64,000 bases of DNA from Aquabacter cavernae (GCF_003993795.1 NZ_RWKV01000008.1:868001-932000), one strand, 5' to 3'. Counted from the first letter of the stretch, positions 8,461-18,148 are shown. A program made the numbers and translations. Notes: a model not told the origin generated them from the letters alone.

Positions 8461-11178
8461 ATGCAGGTCGTCATCGTCGAATCGCCTGCCAAGGCGAAGA
8501 CGATCAACAAATATCTCGGTCCCGGCTATGAGGTGATCGCCTCATACGGGCATGTGCGAGACCTCCCGTCCAAGGACGGCTCGGTGGATCCCGAGGCTGA
8601 CTTCCGGATGCTGTGGGAAGTGGATCCCAAAGCCCAGAAGCGCCTCAACGAGATCGCGCAGGCGGTGAAGAAGGCCGATGGCCTGATCCTCGCCACCGAC
8701 CCGGATCGCGAGGGCGAGGCCATTTCCTGGCACGTCCTGGAAATCCTGCGGGACAAGAAGGCGATCAAGGACCAGAAGGTCGAGCGCGTCGTCTTCAACG
8801 CCATCACCAAGCAGGCGGTGCTCGACGCCATGCGCGCCCCGCGCGCCATCGACGTCGCCTTGGTGGACGCCTATCTGGCGCGCCGCGCGCTGGACTATCT
8901 GGTGGGCTTCACCCTCTCCCCGGTGCTGTGGCGCAAGCTGCCCGGCGCCCGTTCGGCGGGCCGCGTCCAGTCGGTGGCGCTGCGCCTCGTCTGCGACCGC
9001 GAGCGGGAGATCGAGACCTTCGTCGCCCGTGAATACTGGTCCATCGTCGCCCAGCTCGCGACCCCGCGCGGCGACAATTTCGAGGCGCGCCTCTCCGGCG
9101 CGGACGGCAAGAAGATCACCCGCCTGACGGTGGGCACGGCCGCCGAGGCCGCGGACTTCCGCGCGGCGCTGAACGCGGCCGACTTCACGGTGGCGAGCGT
9201 CGAGGCGAAGCCGCTGCGGCGTCATCCGCAGCCGCCCTTCACCACCTCCACCCTCCAGCAGGAAGCGAGCCGCAAGCTCGGCCTCGCCCCCGCCCGCACC
9301 ATGCAGCTCGCCCAGCGCCTCTATGAGGGCGTGGACGTGGGCGGCGAGACCGTGGGTCTCATCACCTATATGCGAACCGACGGCGTGGACATGGCGCCCG
9401 AGGCCGTGGCGGCCACCCGCGACGCCATCGGCGCGCAGTTCGGCGACCGCTATCTGCCGGGCGCGCCGCGCAAATACACCACCAAGGCCAAGAACGCGCA
9501 GGAGGCCCACGAGGCCATCCGCCCCACCGATCCCAACCGCACGCCCGCCTCGGTGGCGCGCCATCTGGATGCCGAGCAGGCCCGGCTCTACGACCTCATC
9601 TGGACCCGCACCGTGGCGAGCCAGATGGAATCGGCCGAGCTGGAGCGCACCACCGCCGACATCCGCGCGAATGTGGCGGGCCGCGCGCTGGAGCTGACGG
9701 CAACCGGCACCGTGGTGAAGTTCGACGGCTTCCTGACCCTCTATCGCGAGGGCCGGGATGATGACGACGAGGATGAGGAAGGCCGCCGCCTGCCCGCCAT
9801 GAGCGCGGGCGAGGCGCTGGCGCGGCGCGACATCGTCACCACCCAGCATTTCACCGAGCCGCCGCCGCGCTATTCGGAAGCCTCGCTCGTGAAGCGCATG
9901 GAGGAGCTGAGCATCGGCCGCCCCTCCACCTATGCGGCCGTGCTCGCGGTCCTGCGCGACCGGGAATATGTGAAGCTGGAGAAGAAGCGCCTCGTGCCCG
10001 AGGACAAGGGTCGGCTGGTGACGGCCTTCCTCCAGAGCTTCTTCACCCGCTACGTGGAATATGACTTCACGGCGGATCTCGAAGAGAAGCTGGACCAGAT
10101 TTCCGCCGACGAGATCGACTGGAAGCAGGTCCTCCGCGACTTCTGGAACGACTTCCACCTCGCCGTGGACGCCACGAAGGAGCTGCGCGTCTCCCAGGTG
10201 CTCGATGCCCTGGACGAGATGCTCACGGCCCATATCTTCCCGCCCGCGGACGACGGGTCGAACCCGCGCGCCTGCCCCACCTGCGGGGAGGGACGGCTGT
10301 CGCTGAAGATGGGCAAGTTCGGCGCCTTCATCGGCTGCTCCAACTATCCCGAATGCCGCTACACCCGTCCGCTCAGCGGCGGCGAAGGTGCGCCCGAGGG
10401 CGACGGCGTGCGCAAGCTCGGCGCGGACCCGGAGACCGGGCTCGAAGTCACGCTGCGCGACGGGCGCTTTGGCACCTATCTGCAGCTGGGCGAGACGGAG
10501 AACGGCGAGAAGCCCAAGCGCTCCAGCCTGCCCAAGGGCCTCGCCCCGGCGGACGTGGACCTCACCACCGCCTTGGCGCTGCTGTCCTTGCCCCGGCCCA
10601 TCGGCAATCATCCCGAGGACGGCCAGCCCATCCTCGCGGGCATCGGCCGCTTCGGGCCCTATATCCAGCACGGCAAGGTCTACGCCAATCTGGATAAGGG
10701 CGACGATGTCCTGAATATCGGCCTCAACCGGGCCGTGGTGCTGCTGGCGGAGAAGCGGACCCGGGGCGGACGCGGCGCGGCGCCTGCGGGCCGTACGCTG
10801 GGCGACCATCCCTCGGGCGGCGCCATCACGGTGCGCGCGGGCCGCTTCGGGCCGTACGTCAATCACGGCAAGGTCAATGCGACCCTTCCCAAGTCCACGG
10901 ACCCGGAGACGCTGACCCTGGAGCAGGCCGTGGTGCTCATCGACGCCAAGGCCGCCACCATGCCGGCGTCGAAGACCAAGAGCCCGAAGAAGGCCGCCGC
11001 CGATGGCGAGGCCAAGCCCGCCGCGCGGGCGAAGGCGGGCGCCAAGACCGGCGCCAAGACCACTGCAAAGAAGACTGCCGGCGCCAAGACGGCCGCCAAA
11101 AGCGCCACCGCCAAGACCACCGCCGCCAAAGCCAAAGCCCCTGCCAAGAGCAAGGCCGCGAAAGACGCCGCCGGCTGA
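8461..11178 (+). CDS. topA: DNA topoisomerase I
   Basis: The 905-residue type IA topoisomerase relaxes negative supercoils. The N-terminal Toprim domain has VVIVESPAKAKTINKYLG and DPDREGEAISWH. The active-site tyrosine is Y303 in GLITYMRTDG. A C4 zinc finger starts at C605 (CPTCGEGRL...CSNYPEC), followed by three TOPRIM-C repeats with RFGPY motifs. The final 70 residues or so (about 835-905) are a lysine/alanine-rich tail of KTA, AKT and KAP repeats resembling eukaryotic H1 or bacterial Hc1 tails, which probably adds non-specific DNA binding. The position after dprA is usual in Hyphomicrobiales. Confidence 0.97.
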   Translation: MQVVIVESPAKAKTINKYLGPGYEVIASYGHVRDLPSKDGSVDPEADFRMLWEVDPKAQKRLNEIAQAVKKADGLILATDPDREGEAISWHVLEILRDKKAIKDQKVERVVFNAITKQAVLDAMRAPRAIDVALVDAYLARRALDYLVGFTLSPVLWRKLPGARSAGRVQSVALRLVCDREREIETFVAREYWSIVAQLATPRGDNFEARLSGADGKKITRLTVGTAAEAADFRAALNAADFTVASVEAKPLRRHPQPPFTTSTLQQEASRKLGLAPARTMQLAQRLYEGVDVGGETVGLITYMRTDGVDMAPEAVAATRDAIGAQFGDRYLPGAPRKYTTKAKNAQEAHEAIRPTDPNRTPASVARHLDAEQARLYDLIWTRTVASQMESAELERTTADIRANVAGRALELTATGTVVKFDGFLTLYREGRDDDDEDEEGRRLPAMSAGEALARRDIVTTQHFTEPPPRYSEASLVKRMEELSIGRPSTYAAVLAVLRDREYVKLEKKRLVPEDKGRLVTAFLQSFFTRYVEYDFTADLEEKLDQISADEIDWKQVLRDFWNDFHLAVDATKELRVSQVLDALDEMLTAHIFPPADDGSNPRACPTCGEGRLSLKMGKFGAFIGCSNYPECRYTRPLSGGEGAPEGDGVRKLGADPETGLEVTLRDGRFGTYLQLGETENGEKPKRSSLPKGLAPADVDLTTALALLSLPRPIGNHPEDGQPILAGIGRFGPYIQHGKVYANLDKGDDVLNIGLNRAVVLLAEKRTRGGRGAAPAGRTLGDHPSGGAITVRAGRFGPYVNHGKVNATLPKSTDPETLTLEQAVVLIDAKAATMPASKTKSPKKAAADGEAKPAARAKAGAKTGAKTTAKKTAGAKTAAKSATAKTTAAKAKAPAKSKAAKDAAG

Positions 11179-11204
11179 CAGAGCGGCGGCATCCGTGACG
11201 TGAC

Positions 11205-11227
11205 GGGCCTGCGCACCGCGCAGGCCC
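11205..11227. terminator. Hairpin between convergent topA and drug-exporter genes
   Basis: A perfect 10-bp GC-rich stem (11205-11214 with 11218-11227) closes an ACC loop. It fills the 53-bp gap between two convergent stop codons. There is no T-tract on either side, so it may be a weak bidirectional or Rho-assisted terminator, or an RNA 3'-end stabiliser. Confidence 0.5.
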
Positions 11228-11231
11228 CGCC

Positions 11232-12728
11232 TCACTCCAGAGCGATGGCGTCGGCGTTATCGCGCACCGTGTCGCGCAGCGGCATTTCCGGCATGCGCGC
11301 CAGGAACAACAGCCCCAGGAACAAAGCGATGCCCGTGGCCGCGAAGACGTGGCCGAACGCCTGATGCAGGCTGGCCGCGCCGGCGCCGGCCGCGAGTTGC
11401 GCGATATCGCCCAACTCGCCCGCCCCCAGCGCCGTGGCGAACACCGCGCCCAGCACCGCCACCATCACCGCCGCGCCGAGCGCCCGGAAGAAATTGGCCC
11501 CGCCCGTGGCCGTGCCGAGCTGGTGCACGGGAACCGCGTTCTGGATGCAGACCGTGGAGAGCGGGAACACCATGCCCATGCCCGCGCCGGACAGGCTGAA
11601 CAGCAGGATTTCAACGCTGAGAGGCGTGCCGAACGGCAGATAGGCCACCCCCAGCAGCCCCGCGACGCCCACGAGCAGGCCGATGAGAGCGGGGCGCTTA
11701 TAGTGCTTGAGCCGCGCCATCGCCTGCCCGCCCATCATGGCCCCCACGACGACGCACCCCATTTGCGGCATGAGCGCGAGGCCGGCCTCGCTGGCGGACA
11801 GGCCGCGGGCGGTCTCGTAATAGAGCGGCGTCATGATGGTGAGGGCGATCATGGTGCCGTAGACGAAGCAGACCGAGCCCGTGGCGTAGCCCACCACGGG
11901 AATGGACAGCATGGACAAAGGCAGGAACGGCTCCTCCGCCGTCAGCATGCGCCGGATGAAGCCGGCCGTGGTGACCACGCTGAGGGCCAGCAGGCCCAGG
12001 ATCTGCCAGCTGCCCCAGGTGAAATGCACCCCGCCCCAGGACAGCGCCAGCAGCAGCGAGCTGGACGCGATGACCATGAGCGCGCAGCCCAGCGCATCCA
12101 GCTTATGGGAGCGCCCGTGGCGCGGCAGGCGCGGCAGCATGCGGCGCATGACCAGGAAGGCGGCGAGGCCCAGCGGCAGGTTGATCCAGAAGATGAGCGA
12201 CCAATGGAAATGCTGGGCGAACACCCCGCCCACCAGCGGCCCGGCAATGCTGGCCACCGCGAACACGCTGGCGATATAGCCTTGGTAGCGGCCCCGCTCG
12301 CGAGGGGAGATGACGTCCGCGATGATGGTCTGCGCCAGGGAGATGAGGCCGCCGCCGCCCAGGCCCTGGAGACCGCGCGCCAGGATCAGCACCAGCATGT
12401 TGGGCGAGAGGGCGCAGGCCAGCGAGCCCAGCGAGAACAGCGCGATGGCCACCAGCAGAACCACGCCCCGCCCGTGAATGTCGCTGAGCTTGCCGTAGAG
12501 CGGCGTGACGGTGGTGGACGCCAGAAGATAGGCCGTCACCACCCAGCTGAGGTTCATGACATCGTCGAGATCCTCGCCGATGGTGGGCAGCGCGGTGGCG
12601 ACGATGGTCTGGTCCAGCGCCGCCAGGAACATGGCGAGCATGAGCCCGAAAAGGATCGACAGGATTTCGCTGTGGGAGAACCCGCCGGACGCGCCGGAGG
12701 CCGCGCTCGATTCGGACGCGCCGCTCAT
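11232..12728 (-). CDS. DHA2-family (EmrB/QacA type) MFS drug exporter
   Basis: The ATG at 12728 gives 498 residues and has GAGG 7 nt upstream; an earlier in-frame start would add 20 proline-rich residues. The protein has about 14 hydrophobic segments. Signature motifs are motif A (LYGKLSDIHGRGVVLL), DQTIVATALPTIGEDL in helix 1 and RGLQGLGGGGLISL. These place it with proton-driven multidrug exporters. No periplasmic adaptor (EmrA) or TetR/MarR regulator gene adjoins it, so substrate and control are unknown. It interrupts the otherwise plus-strand topA-rnr block, which suggests insertion at this site. Confidence 0.92.
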   Translation of the reverse strand: MSGASESSAASGASGGFSHSEILSILFGLMLAMFLAALDQTIVATALPTIGEDLDDVMNLSWVVTAYLLASTTVTPLYGKLSDIHGRGVVLLVAIALFSLGSLACALSPNMLVLILARGLQGLGGGGLISLAQTIIADVISPRERGRYQGYIASVFAVASIAGPLVGGVFAQHFHWSLIFWINLPLGLAAFLVMRRMLPRLPRHGRSHKLDALGCALMVIASSSLLLALSWGGVHFTWGSWQILGLLALSVVTTAGFIRRMLTAEEPFLPLSMLSIPVVGYATGSVCFVYGTMIALTIMTPLYYETARGLSASEAGLALMPQMGCVVVGAMMGGQAMARLKHYKRPALIGLLVGVAGLLGVAYLPFGTPLSVEILLFSLSGAGMGMVFPLSTVCIQNAVPVHQLGTATGGANFFRALGAAVMVAVLGAVFATALGAGELGDIAQLAAGAGAASLHQAFGHVFAATGIALFLGLLFLARMPEMPLRDTVRDNADAIALE

Positions 12729-12895
12729 GGAAGAGCCTCGATTTTCATGCAGCCCGCCTCCCGGTGCGGGAGGTGGAGCGGGCGGCAATATAAGGCGGCC
12801 TGATTATTTTGCCAGTGGGCTGGAGCGAAGCCTCCCGGAGCGACTCGCTCCCGGGCGCCGCGTCGGATAGCCTTGCACGAACGGAAGATCGAATC

Positions 12896-15295
12896 TTGGC
12901 CAAACGCATCTCCCCTCCCCGTCGCTCCCCCAAATCCGGCAGTCCGGCCTCCGGTGGCCGCGCCCGTCGCGGACCTGCCCCGGTGGATCCGACGATCGAG
13001 CAGGGCCGCATGCCCACGCGCGACGAACTGCTCGCCTTCGTGACATCGCACGGTGGCGACGTGGCGAAGCGCGACATCGCCCGTGCCTTCGGGCTGCGGG
13101 CGGACCAGAAGGCGGAACTGCGCGCCCTCATGCACGAGCTGGATGCCGACGGCGCGCTCGCCCGGCGCGGCCGGAAGGTGCATGTGCCCGGCGCGCTACC
13201 CGGCGTCGTGCTCGCCGACATCACGAGCCGCAACGCCGACGGCGACCTCATGGCCGCGCCCGTGGAATGGGACGAGGCCCATGGCGAGGCGCCCCTCATC
13301 ATCGTGGACATCCCGCGCCGCTCCAAGGAGCCGGCCCCCGGCCTGTCGGACCGGGTGCTGCTGCGCATGGGCGACCCGCAGGACGGCCAGCTCATCGGGC
13401 GGGTCATCAAGGTCATCGAGAAGGCCCGGCGCCAGCAGCTTGGCATCTTCCGCGCGGCGCCCCATGGGGGCGGGCGGATCATCCCCATCGACAAGAAGAA
13501 TCTCGGCCGCGAGCTTCAGGTGCCCCAGGGCGCGGAGATGGACGCCCAGGACGGCGACCTCGTGGCCGTGGAACTCATGCGCCAGCGCGTGTTCGGCCTG
13601 CCCACTGCGCGGGTAAAGGAGCGCCTCGGCTCGCTCTCCAGCGAGAAGGCCGTCTCATTGGTGGCCATCCACGCCCATTCCATTCCCCATGTCTTCCCCC
13701 CGGCGGTGCTGGCGGACGCCGAGAAGGCGCGGCCCGCCACCGCCAAGGATCGCGAGGACTGGCGCGACCTGCCCCTCGTCACCATCGATCCGCCGGACGC
13801 CAAGGACCATGACGACGCGGTCCATGCGATCCCGGACCCGGCCAATCCCGGCGGCTTCATCGTCACCGTGGCCATCGCGGATGTGGCGGCCTATGTGACG
13901 CCCGGCTCGGCGCTGGACCGCGAGGCGCTGCTGCGCGGCAATTCGGTCTATTTCCCCGACCGGGTGGTGCCCATGCTGCCCGAGCGCATCTCCAACGATT
14001 TGTGCTCCCTGCGCCCGCTGGAGGACCGCCCGGCGCTCGCCGTGCGCCTGGTCATCGGCCCGGACGGGCGCAAGACCGACCACAGCTTCCACCGCATCCT
14101 CATGCGCTCGGCCGCCAAGCTCGCTTATGCCCAGGCCCAGGCGGCCATTGACGGGGTGAGCGACGAGACCACCGAGCCGCTGCTGGAGACCGTGCTAAAG
14201 CCGCTTTATGCGGCCTATGCCTGCGTGAAGAAGGCGCGGGACGCCCGCCAGCCGCTGGATCTCGATTTGCCCGAGCGCAAGCTGGTGCTGAAGCCGGACG
14301 GCACGGTGGACCGGGTGATCATCCCCGCCCGCCTCGACGCCCACCGGATGATCGAGGAGTTCATGATCCTCGCCAATGTGGCGGCGGCGGAGACGCTGGA
14401 GGCCAAGCGCACGCCGCTCATCTACCGGGCGCATGACGGCCCGACCCTGGAGAAGCTCTCCAACCTGCGCACCTTCCTCCAGACGCTCGACATCAAGCTG
14501 GCAAAGAGCGACACGGTGCGCCCCTCCGTCTTCAACCGCATCCTCGAGCAGGTGGTGGGGACGGACGTGTCCGTGCTGGTGAACCAGGTGATCCTGCGCA
14601 GCCAGTCCCAGGCGGAATATGCGGCGGAGAATTACGGGCATTTCGGCCTGAACCTGCGGCGCTACGCGCATTTCACCTCGCCCATCCGGCGCTATGCGGA
14701 CCTTGTGGTGCATCGCGGCCTGATCCGCGCCATGGATGCCGGCCGGGACGGCCTGCCGCCGGAGACGACGCCCGACCATCTGGCGGAAGTGGCCGCCGCC
14801 ATCTCCGTCACCGAGCGCCGGGCCATGGCGGCGGAGCGCGAGACGGTGGATCGGCTCATCGCCCACCATCTGGCGGACCAGATCGGCGCCACCTTCGCGG
14901 CCCGCATTTCCGGCGCCACCCGGGCGGGGCTCTTTGTCGCGCTGGACGAGACCGGAGCGGACGGTTTCGTGCCCGCCTCGACCCTCGGCCAGGACTATTA
15001 CCGCTTCGACGAAACCAAGCAGGCGCTGATCGGGGACCGGACCGGCGAGATGCACCGCATCGGCGACCGGGTAGAGGTGCGCCTCGTGGAAGCCGCCCCC
15101 GTGGCGGGCGCGCTGCGATTTGAGCTTCTGTCCGAAGGCGCCTATCTAGGGGGCGCGCGGCGACCGGGACGCGCGGACAGCGGCCCGGCAAAGCGCGATT
15201 TCCCCAAGGCCAAGAGGTCGGGGCCGAGGTCGGGGCCAAAACCGGGGCCGCGTCCCGGCACGCCCCGGCGGAAAAAGGGACGGACGGAATCATGA
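12896..15295 (+). CDS. rnr: Ribonuclease R
   Basis: This processive 3'-5' exoribonuclease degrades structured RNA. From the TTG at 12896 (GGAAG upstream) it is 799 residues. An in-frame ATG at 12809 adds 29 residues but has no ribosome-binding site and would crowd the divergent promoter. Domains in order are a basic N-terminus, a winged-helix/CSD region, the RNB catalytic domain with the acidic cluster DPPDAKDHDDAVHA, the YAHFTSPIRRYADLVVHR block and an S1 domain, ending in a K/R/P-rich tail (GPRSGPKPGPRPG). It overlaps the next gene by 4 nt. Confidence 0.95.
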   Translation: MAKRISPPRRSPKSGSPASGGRARRGPAPVDPTIEQGRMPTRDELLAFVTSHGGDVAKRDIARAFGLRADQKAELRALMHELDADGALARRGRKVHVPGALPGVVLADITSRNADGDLMAAPVEWDEAHGEAPLIIVDIPRRSKEPAPGLSDRVLLRMGDPQDGQLIGRVIKVIEKARRQQLGIFRAAPHGGGRIIPIDKKNLGRELQVPQGAEMDAQDGDLVAVELMRQRVFGLPTARVKERLGSLSSEKAVSLVAIHAHSIPHVFPPAVLADAEKARPATAKDREDWRDLPLVTIDPPDAKDHDDAVHAIPDPANPGGFIVTVAIADVAAYVTPGSALDREALLRGNSVYFPDRVVPMLPERISNDLCSLRPLEDRPALAVRLVIGPDGRKTDHSFHRILMRSAAKLAYAQAQAAIDGVSDETTEPLLETVLKPLYAAYACVKKARDARQPLDLDLPERKLVLKPDGTVDRVIIPARLDAHRMIEEFMILANVAAAETLEAKRTPLIYRAHDGPTLEKLSNLRTFLQTLDIKLAKSDTVRPSVFNRILEQVVGTDVSVLVNQVILRSQSQAEYAAENYGHFGLNLRRYAHFTSPIRRYADLVVHRGLIRAMDAGRDGLPPETTPDHLAEVAAAISVTERRAMAAERETVDRLIAHHLADQIGATFAARISGATRAGLFVALDETGADGFVPASTLGQDYYRFDETKQALIGDRTGEMHRIGDRVEVRLVEAAPVAGALRFELLSEGAYLGGARRPGRADSGPAKRDFPKAKRSGPRSGPKPGPRPGTPRRKKGRTES

Positions 15296-15723
15296 TGGGC
15301 CTGGACGACGGCGCCCCCCGCGCGCCGGGAACCGCGATGATGCGCGGCATGATGTGCCGCTGCCCCAAATGCGGCCAGGGCCGCATGTTCTCCGCCTATC
15401 TGAAGGTGGCCGACCATTGCGACCGGTGCGGAGAGGACCTGCACCACCAGCGGGCCGACGACGCGCCCCCTTATGTGACCATCATGATCGTGGGGCACAT
15501 CGTGGTGCCGCTGCTCGTCCTGGTGGAGGAAGTCTACCGTCCGGACGTGTGGATTCACCTCGCCATCTTCCTTCCGCTCACCTTGCTCTTGAGCCTAGCG
15601 CTGCTCCCGCCCATAAAGGGCGCCCTTGTGGGGCTTCAGTGGGCTTTGCGCATGCACGGCTTCGATCCCCGCAGTCCTGAACACGAGCCCATCCCACAGG
15701 CCGCGCGGCCAAAGGCGCCATGA
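15292..15723 (+). CDS. DUF983 membrane protein with zinc ribbon
   Basis: This encodes 143 residues. An N-terminal CxxC...CxxC zinc-ribbon (MCRCPKCGQGRMF and HCDRCGED) precedes two hydrophobic segments (VTIMIVGHIVVPLLVLV and IFLPLTLLLSLALLPPIKG), the DUF983 arrangement. The function is unknown. It is coupled on both sides: its ATG overlaps the rnr stop, and its own stop overlaps the NUDIX start, each by 4 nt (ATGA). The rnr-DUF983-NUDIX order is common in Hyphomicrobiales. Confidence 0.88.
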   Translation: MMGLDDGAPRAPGTAMMRGMMCRCPKCGQGRMFSAYLKVADHCDRCGEDLHHQRADDAPPYVTIMIVGHIVVPLLVLVEEVYRPDVWIHLAIFLPLTLLLSLALLPPIKGALVGLQWALRMHGFDPRSPEHEPIPQAARPKAP

Positions 15724-16454
15724 CCAATCTCGCCGAACGTCTCACCCAAGCCGAGCGCGACCAAAGCTCGCCCAACACCCGCCCGAAGGATGCCGCGTCG
15801 CTCATCCTGATCGACCGCAGCGGCAAGCAGCCTCGCGTGCTCATGGGCCTGCGCCATCCCGGCCACCGCTTCATGCCCAACGTGTTCGTCTTCCCCGGCG
15901 GCCGCGTGGAGCTGACGGACAAGGCCATGCCGGTCCACGGCATGCTGGACGCGGACAGCGAGCGGCGCATCCAGTCGCTTGTGACGCGCCCCACGCTCAC
16001 CTTGGGACGGGCCCTCGCCTCCGCCGCCATCCGCGAGTTGTTCGAGGAAACCGGGCTGATGGTGGGCACCCCCGATGCCGGGGCACCCGAGATTCCCGCG
16101 GATTCCTGGAAGGCCTTCGCCGAGCAGGAAGTGTTTCCGGATCTGGAATCCCTCACCTTCGTGTTCCGCGCCATCACCCCGCCCCGGCGGCCCAAGCGCT
16201 TCGACACCCGCTTCTTCGCGGCGGACGCCGGCGCGGTCTGCAAGCAGATCGAGGGCATGGTCGGCCCATCCTCGGAGCTGATCGAGACCCGCTGGCTCAC
16301 CTTCGCCGAGACGGAGAAGGCGGAGCTGCCCACCATCACGCGCGTAATCCTGGAAGAGCTGCGCGCACGCCTCGATGCTGGCTTCGGCCGTCACCTGCCG
16401 GTGCCGTTCTACAGCATGCAGCGCGGCCGCTTCGTCCGCGTCGCGCTGGACTAG
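15720..16454 (+). CDS. NUDIX hydrolase with an interrupted Nudix box
   Basis: This encodes 244 residues. The core reads RELFEETGL, matching the REUXEEXGU half of the Nudix box. The preceding PGGRVE half is separated from it by roughly 45 residues (LTDKAM... to TLGRALASAAI). This long insert is a feature of the NUDT19/RP2-like branch, whose characterised members act on CoA derivatives. Substrate here is therefore inferred only loosely. It is translationally coupled to the DUF983 gene and is the last gene of the rnr operon. Confidence 0.88.
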   Translation: MTNLAERLTQAERDQSSPNTRPKDAASLILIDRSGKQPRVLMGLRHPGHRFMPNVFVFPGGRVELTDKAMPVHGMLDADSERRIQSLVTRPTLTLGRALASAAIRELFEETGLMVGTPDAGAPEIPADSWKAFAEQEVFPDLESLTFVFRAITPPRRPKRFDTRFFAADAGAVCKQIEGMVGPSSELIETRWLTFAETEKAELPTITRVILEELRARLDAGFGRHLPVPFYSMQRGRFVRVALD

Positions 16455-16530
16455 AGCGGGATCGCCCGCTGAACATAAGAGGGAGCACGCACCGCTCCGA
16501 TTGCCACGCAATCAAATCGGCGCGTGTTCC
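16455..16530. repeat. Intergenic palindrome cluster after the NUDIX gene
   Basis: Three inverted repeats lie in the 183-bp gap. AGCGGG-atcg-CCCGCT is at 16455-16470. An outer 9-bp pair with one mismatch joins 16482-16490 to 16522-16530. Nested inside it is GATTGC-cac-GCAATC at 16499-16513. No T-tract follows. The AATCAAATCGG element resembles dispersed palindromes I have seen in other Hyphomicrobiales genomes, so this may be a repeat-family copy. Confidence 0.5.
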
Positions 16531-16637
16531 AGGGCCTGCCATTGACGCGGGACGGGAAGGGGGTCACCCCTCCCCCGCGAGCGCAGGACAGGGGCCCGCC
16601 CCCATCCTGCCGACAGGCATAACATCAGGACGTTTTC

Positions 16638-17813
16638 ATGCATGCGCCGGCGAACGCGGCTCCCATGAGCCGAACCGCCTCGATCACCGCCGCCATTTCC
16701 GCCATCTCGGTGGTGGGCATGGGCATCAGCCTCTCCATCCCTCTGCTCTCGCTTGAGATGGAAGGCCGCGGGATCAACAATTCCTGGATCGGCATCAACA
16801 CCGCCGTTGCCGGCATCGCCACGGTCATGACCGCCCCCTTCATTCCCTGGATGGTGCGCCGCGTGGGGCCGCGCTGGCTGCTGGGTATCGCCATATTGGT
16901 GACAGCGCTGAGCCTGCCGGCCTTCAAGGCCGCCTCCTGGTTCACCTTGTGGTTCCCGCTGCGCTTCGTGCTGGGGGCGGCGCTGTGCGTGCTGTTCGCG
17001 GTCAGCGAGTTCTGGATCAATGCCGTGGCCCCGCCCGCGCGGCGGGGGCTCATCATGGGCATCTACGCCACCGCGCTCTCCATCGGCGCCGCCATGGGGC
17101 CGGCGCTGCTGAGCCTTGTGGGCACGCAGGGCTGGGCGCCCTATCTGATCGGCGGCGGCGTGCTCGCCTGCGGCATCATCCCCATCCTGGCGGCCAAGGG
17201 CATGGCGCCGCGCATCGCGGAGAAGGGCACCGGCCCGGGCGTTCTGGGCTTCGTGCGGCGCTCGCCCACGGCGACGCTGGCGGCCCTGGTGTTCGGGGCC
17301 ATCGAGACCGCCGTGATGAGCTTCCTGCCGCTTTACGGCCTGCGCCTCGGCCTGCCGGACGGACAGGCCTCGCTGCTGCTGACCATCGCGGTGCTGGGCA
17401 ATGTGGCCTTCCAGATCCCGCTCGGCATCATCAGCGACCGCATCGACCGGCGCATCCTGCTGATTTTCTGCGCCAGCGTCGGCACCATAGGGGCGTTCAT
17501 CCTGCCCCAGGTGCCCGTGGAAAGCCTCGGATTCCATATCGCCATCTTCCTGGTGACGGGAATCGTCGGCAGCCTCTACACGGTGGGTCTCGCCCATCTC
17601 GGCTCGCGCTTCCACGGGGCGGATCTGGCCGCCGCCAATGCGGCGTTCGTGATGCTCTATTCCATCGGCCTCGTCATCGGACCGCCGCTGGTGGGATTCG
17701 GCATGGACCTGCACAATCCCTTCGGCTTCGCCTATGTGATCGGCGGAATGCTGGCCGCCTATGTGCTCGTGGTCGGCACCCGCTTCGTCGCTTCCGGGCG
17801 CGCCAATGCTTGA
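16638..17813 (+). CDS. MFS transporter (YcaD-like)
   Basis: This encodes 391 residues with twelve hydrophobic segments typical of the major facilitator superfamily. The N-terminal [20 protein letters not shown] and the motif A-like [14 protein letters not shown] fit the small YcaD/YfkF group of uncharacterised permeases. The start ATG at 16638 has AGGA 8 nt upstream. The substrate is not predictable. The gene stands between the rnr operon and rpmG. Confidence 0.88.
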   Translation: MHAPANAAPMSRTASITAAISAISVVGMGISLSIPLLSLEMEGRGINNSWIGINTAVAGIATVMTAPFIPWMVRRVGPRWLLGIAILVTALSLPAFKAASWFTLWFPLRFVLGAALCVLFAVSEFWINAVAPPARRGLIMGIYATALSIGAAMGPALLSLVGTQGWAPYLIGGGVLACGIIPILAAKGMAPRIAEKGTGPGVLGFVRRSPTATLAALVFGAIETAVMSFLPLYGLRLGLPDGQASLLLTIAVLGNVAFQIPLGIISDRIDRRILLIFCASVGTIGAFILPQVPVESLGFHIAIFLVTGIVGSLYTVGLAHLGSRFHGADLAAANAAFVMLYSIGLVIGPPLVGFGMDLHNPFGFAYVIGGMLAAYVLVVGTRFVASGRANA

Positions 17814-17932
17814 CAAACGGGGCGCGATGCACGAGTTTCCGCGCCCATGAGCCGACGTGCCTCTGGGCGCGCGTTCTCCCCTTTTGTCACCGCGCTGCCT
17901 TGGGCATGTCCGCGGCAGCAGGAACGAAGACC

Positions 17933-18100
17933 ATGGCCAAGGCTGCAACCATCAAGATCAAGCTCCTGTCCAGCGCGGACACGGGCTCCTTCTACGTGAC
18001 CAAGAAGAATTCCCGCACCAAGACCGACAAGATCGTGCTCAAGAAGTACGACCCGGTGGTGCGCAAGCACGTCGAGTTCCGCGAGACCAAGATCAAGTGA
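17933..18100 (+). CDS. rpmG: 50S ribosomal protein L33
   Basis: This encodes 55 residues beginning [18 protein letters not shown] and ending [12 protein letters not shown]-like ([11 protein letters not shown]), the normal length and ends for bacterial L33. It lacks the paired CxxC motifs of the zinc-binding form, so it is the zinc-independent type. A strong terminator follows 24 nt after the stop. Confidence 0.96.
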   Translation: MAKAATIKIKLLSSADTGSFYVTKKNSRTKTDKIVLKKYDPVVRKHVEFRETKIK

Positions 18101-18124
18101 TCTCGCCGCAAGGCTGAGACCCTG

Positions 18125-18148
18125 AAAGGCGCCTTCGGGCGCCTTTTT
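18125..18148 (+). terminator. Rho-independent terminator of rpmG
   Basis: AAAGGCGCC (18125-18133) pairs with GGCGCCTTT (18138-18146) around a stable TTCG tetraloop. A run of five T follows at 18144-18148. Confidence 0.93.

Noticed and set aside
8542-11235. A very long open frame antisense to topA (about 897 codons)
   Set aside because: The translation is rich in H, R, G, A and Q with no domain pattern, and the plus strand encodes a complete topoisomerase. It is the usual antisense shadow of a GC-rich gene.
12809-12895. ATG 12809 as start of rnr
   Set aside because: No ribosome-binding site, the added 29 residues are unlike the family N-terminus, and TTG 12896 has GGAAG upstream. It remains possible.
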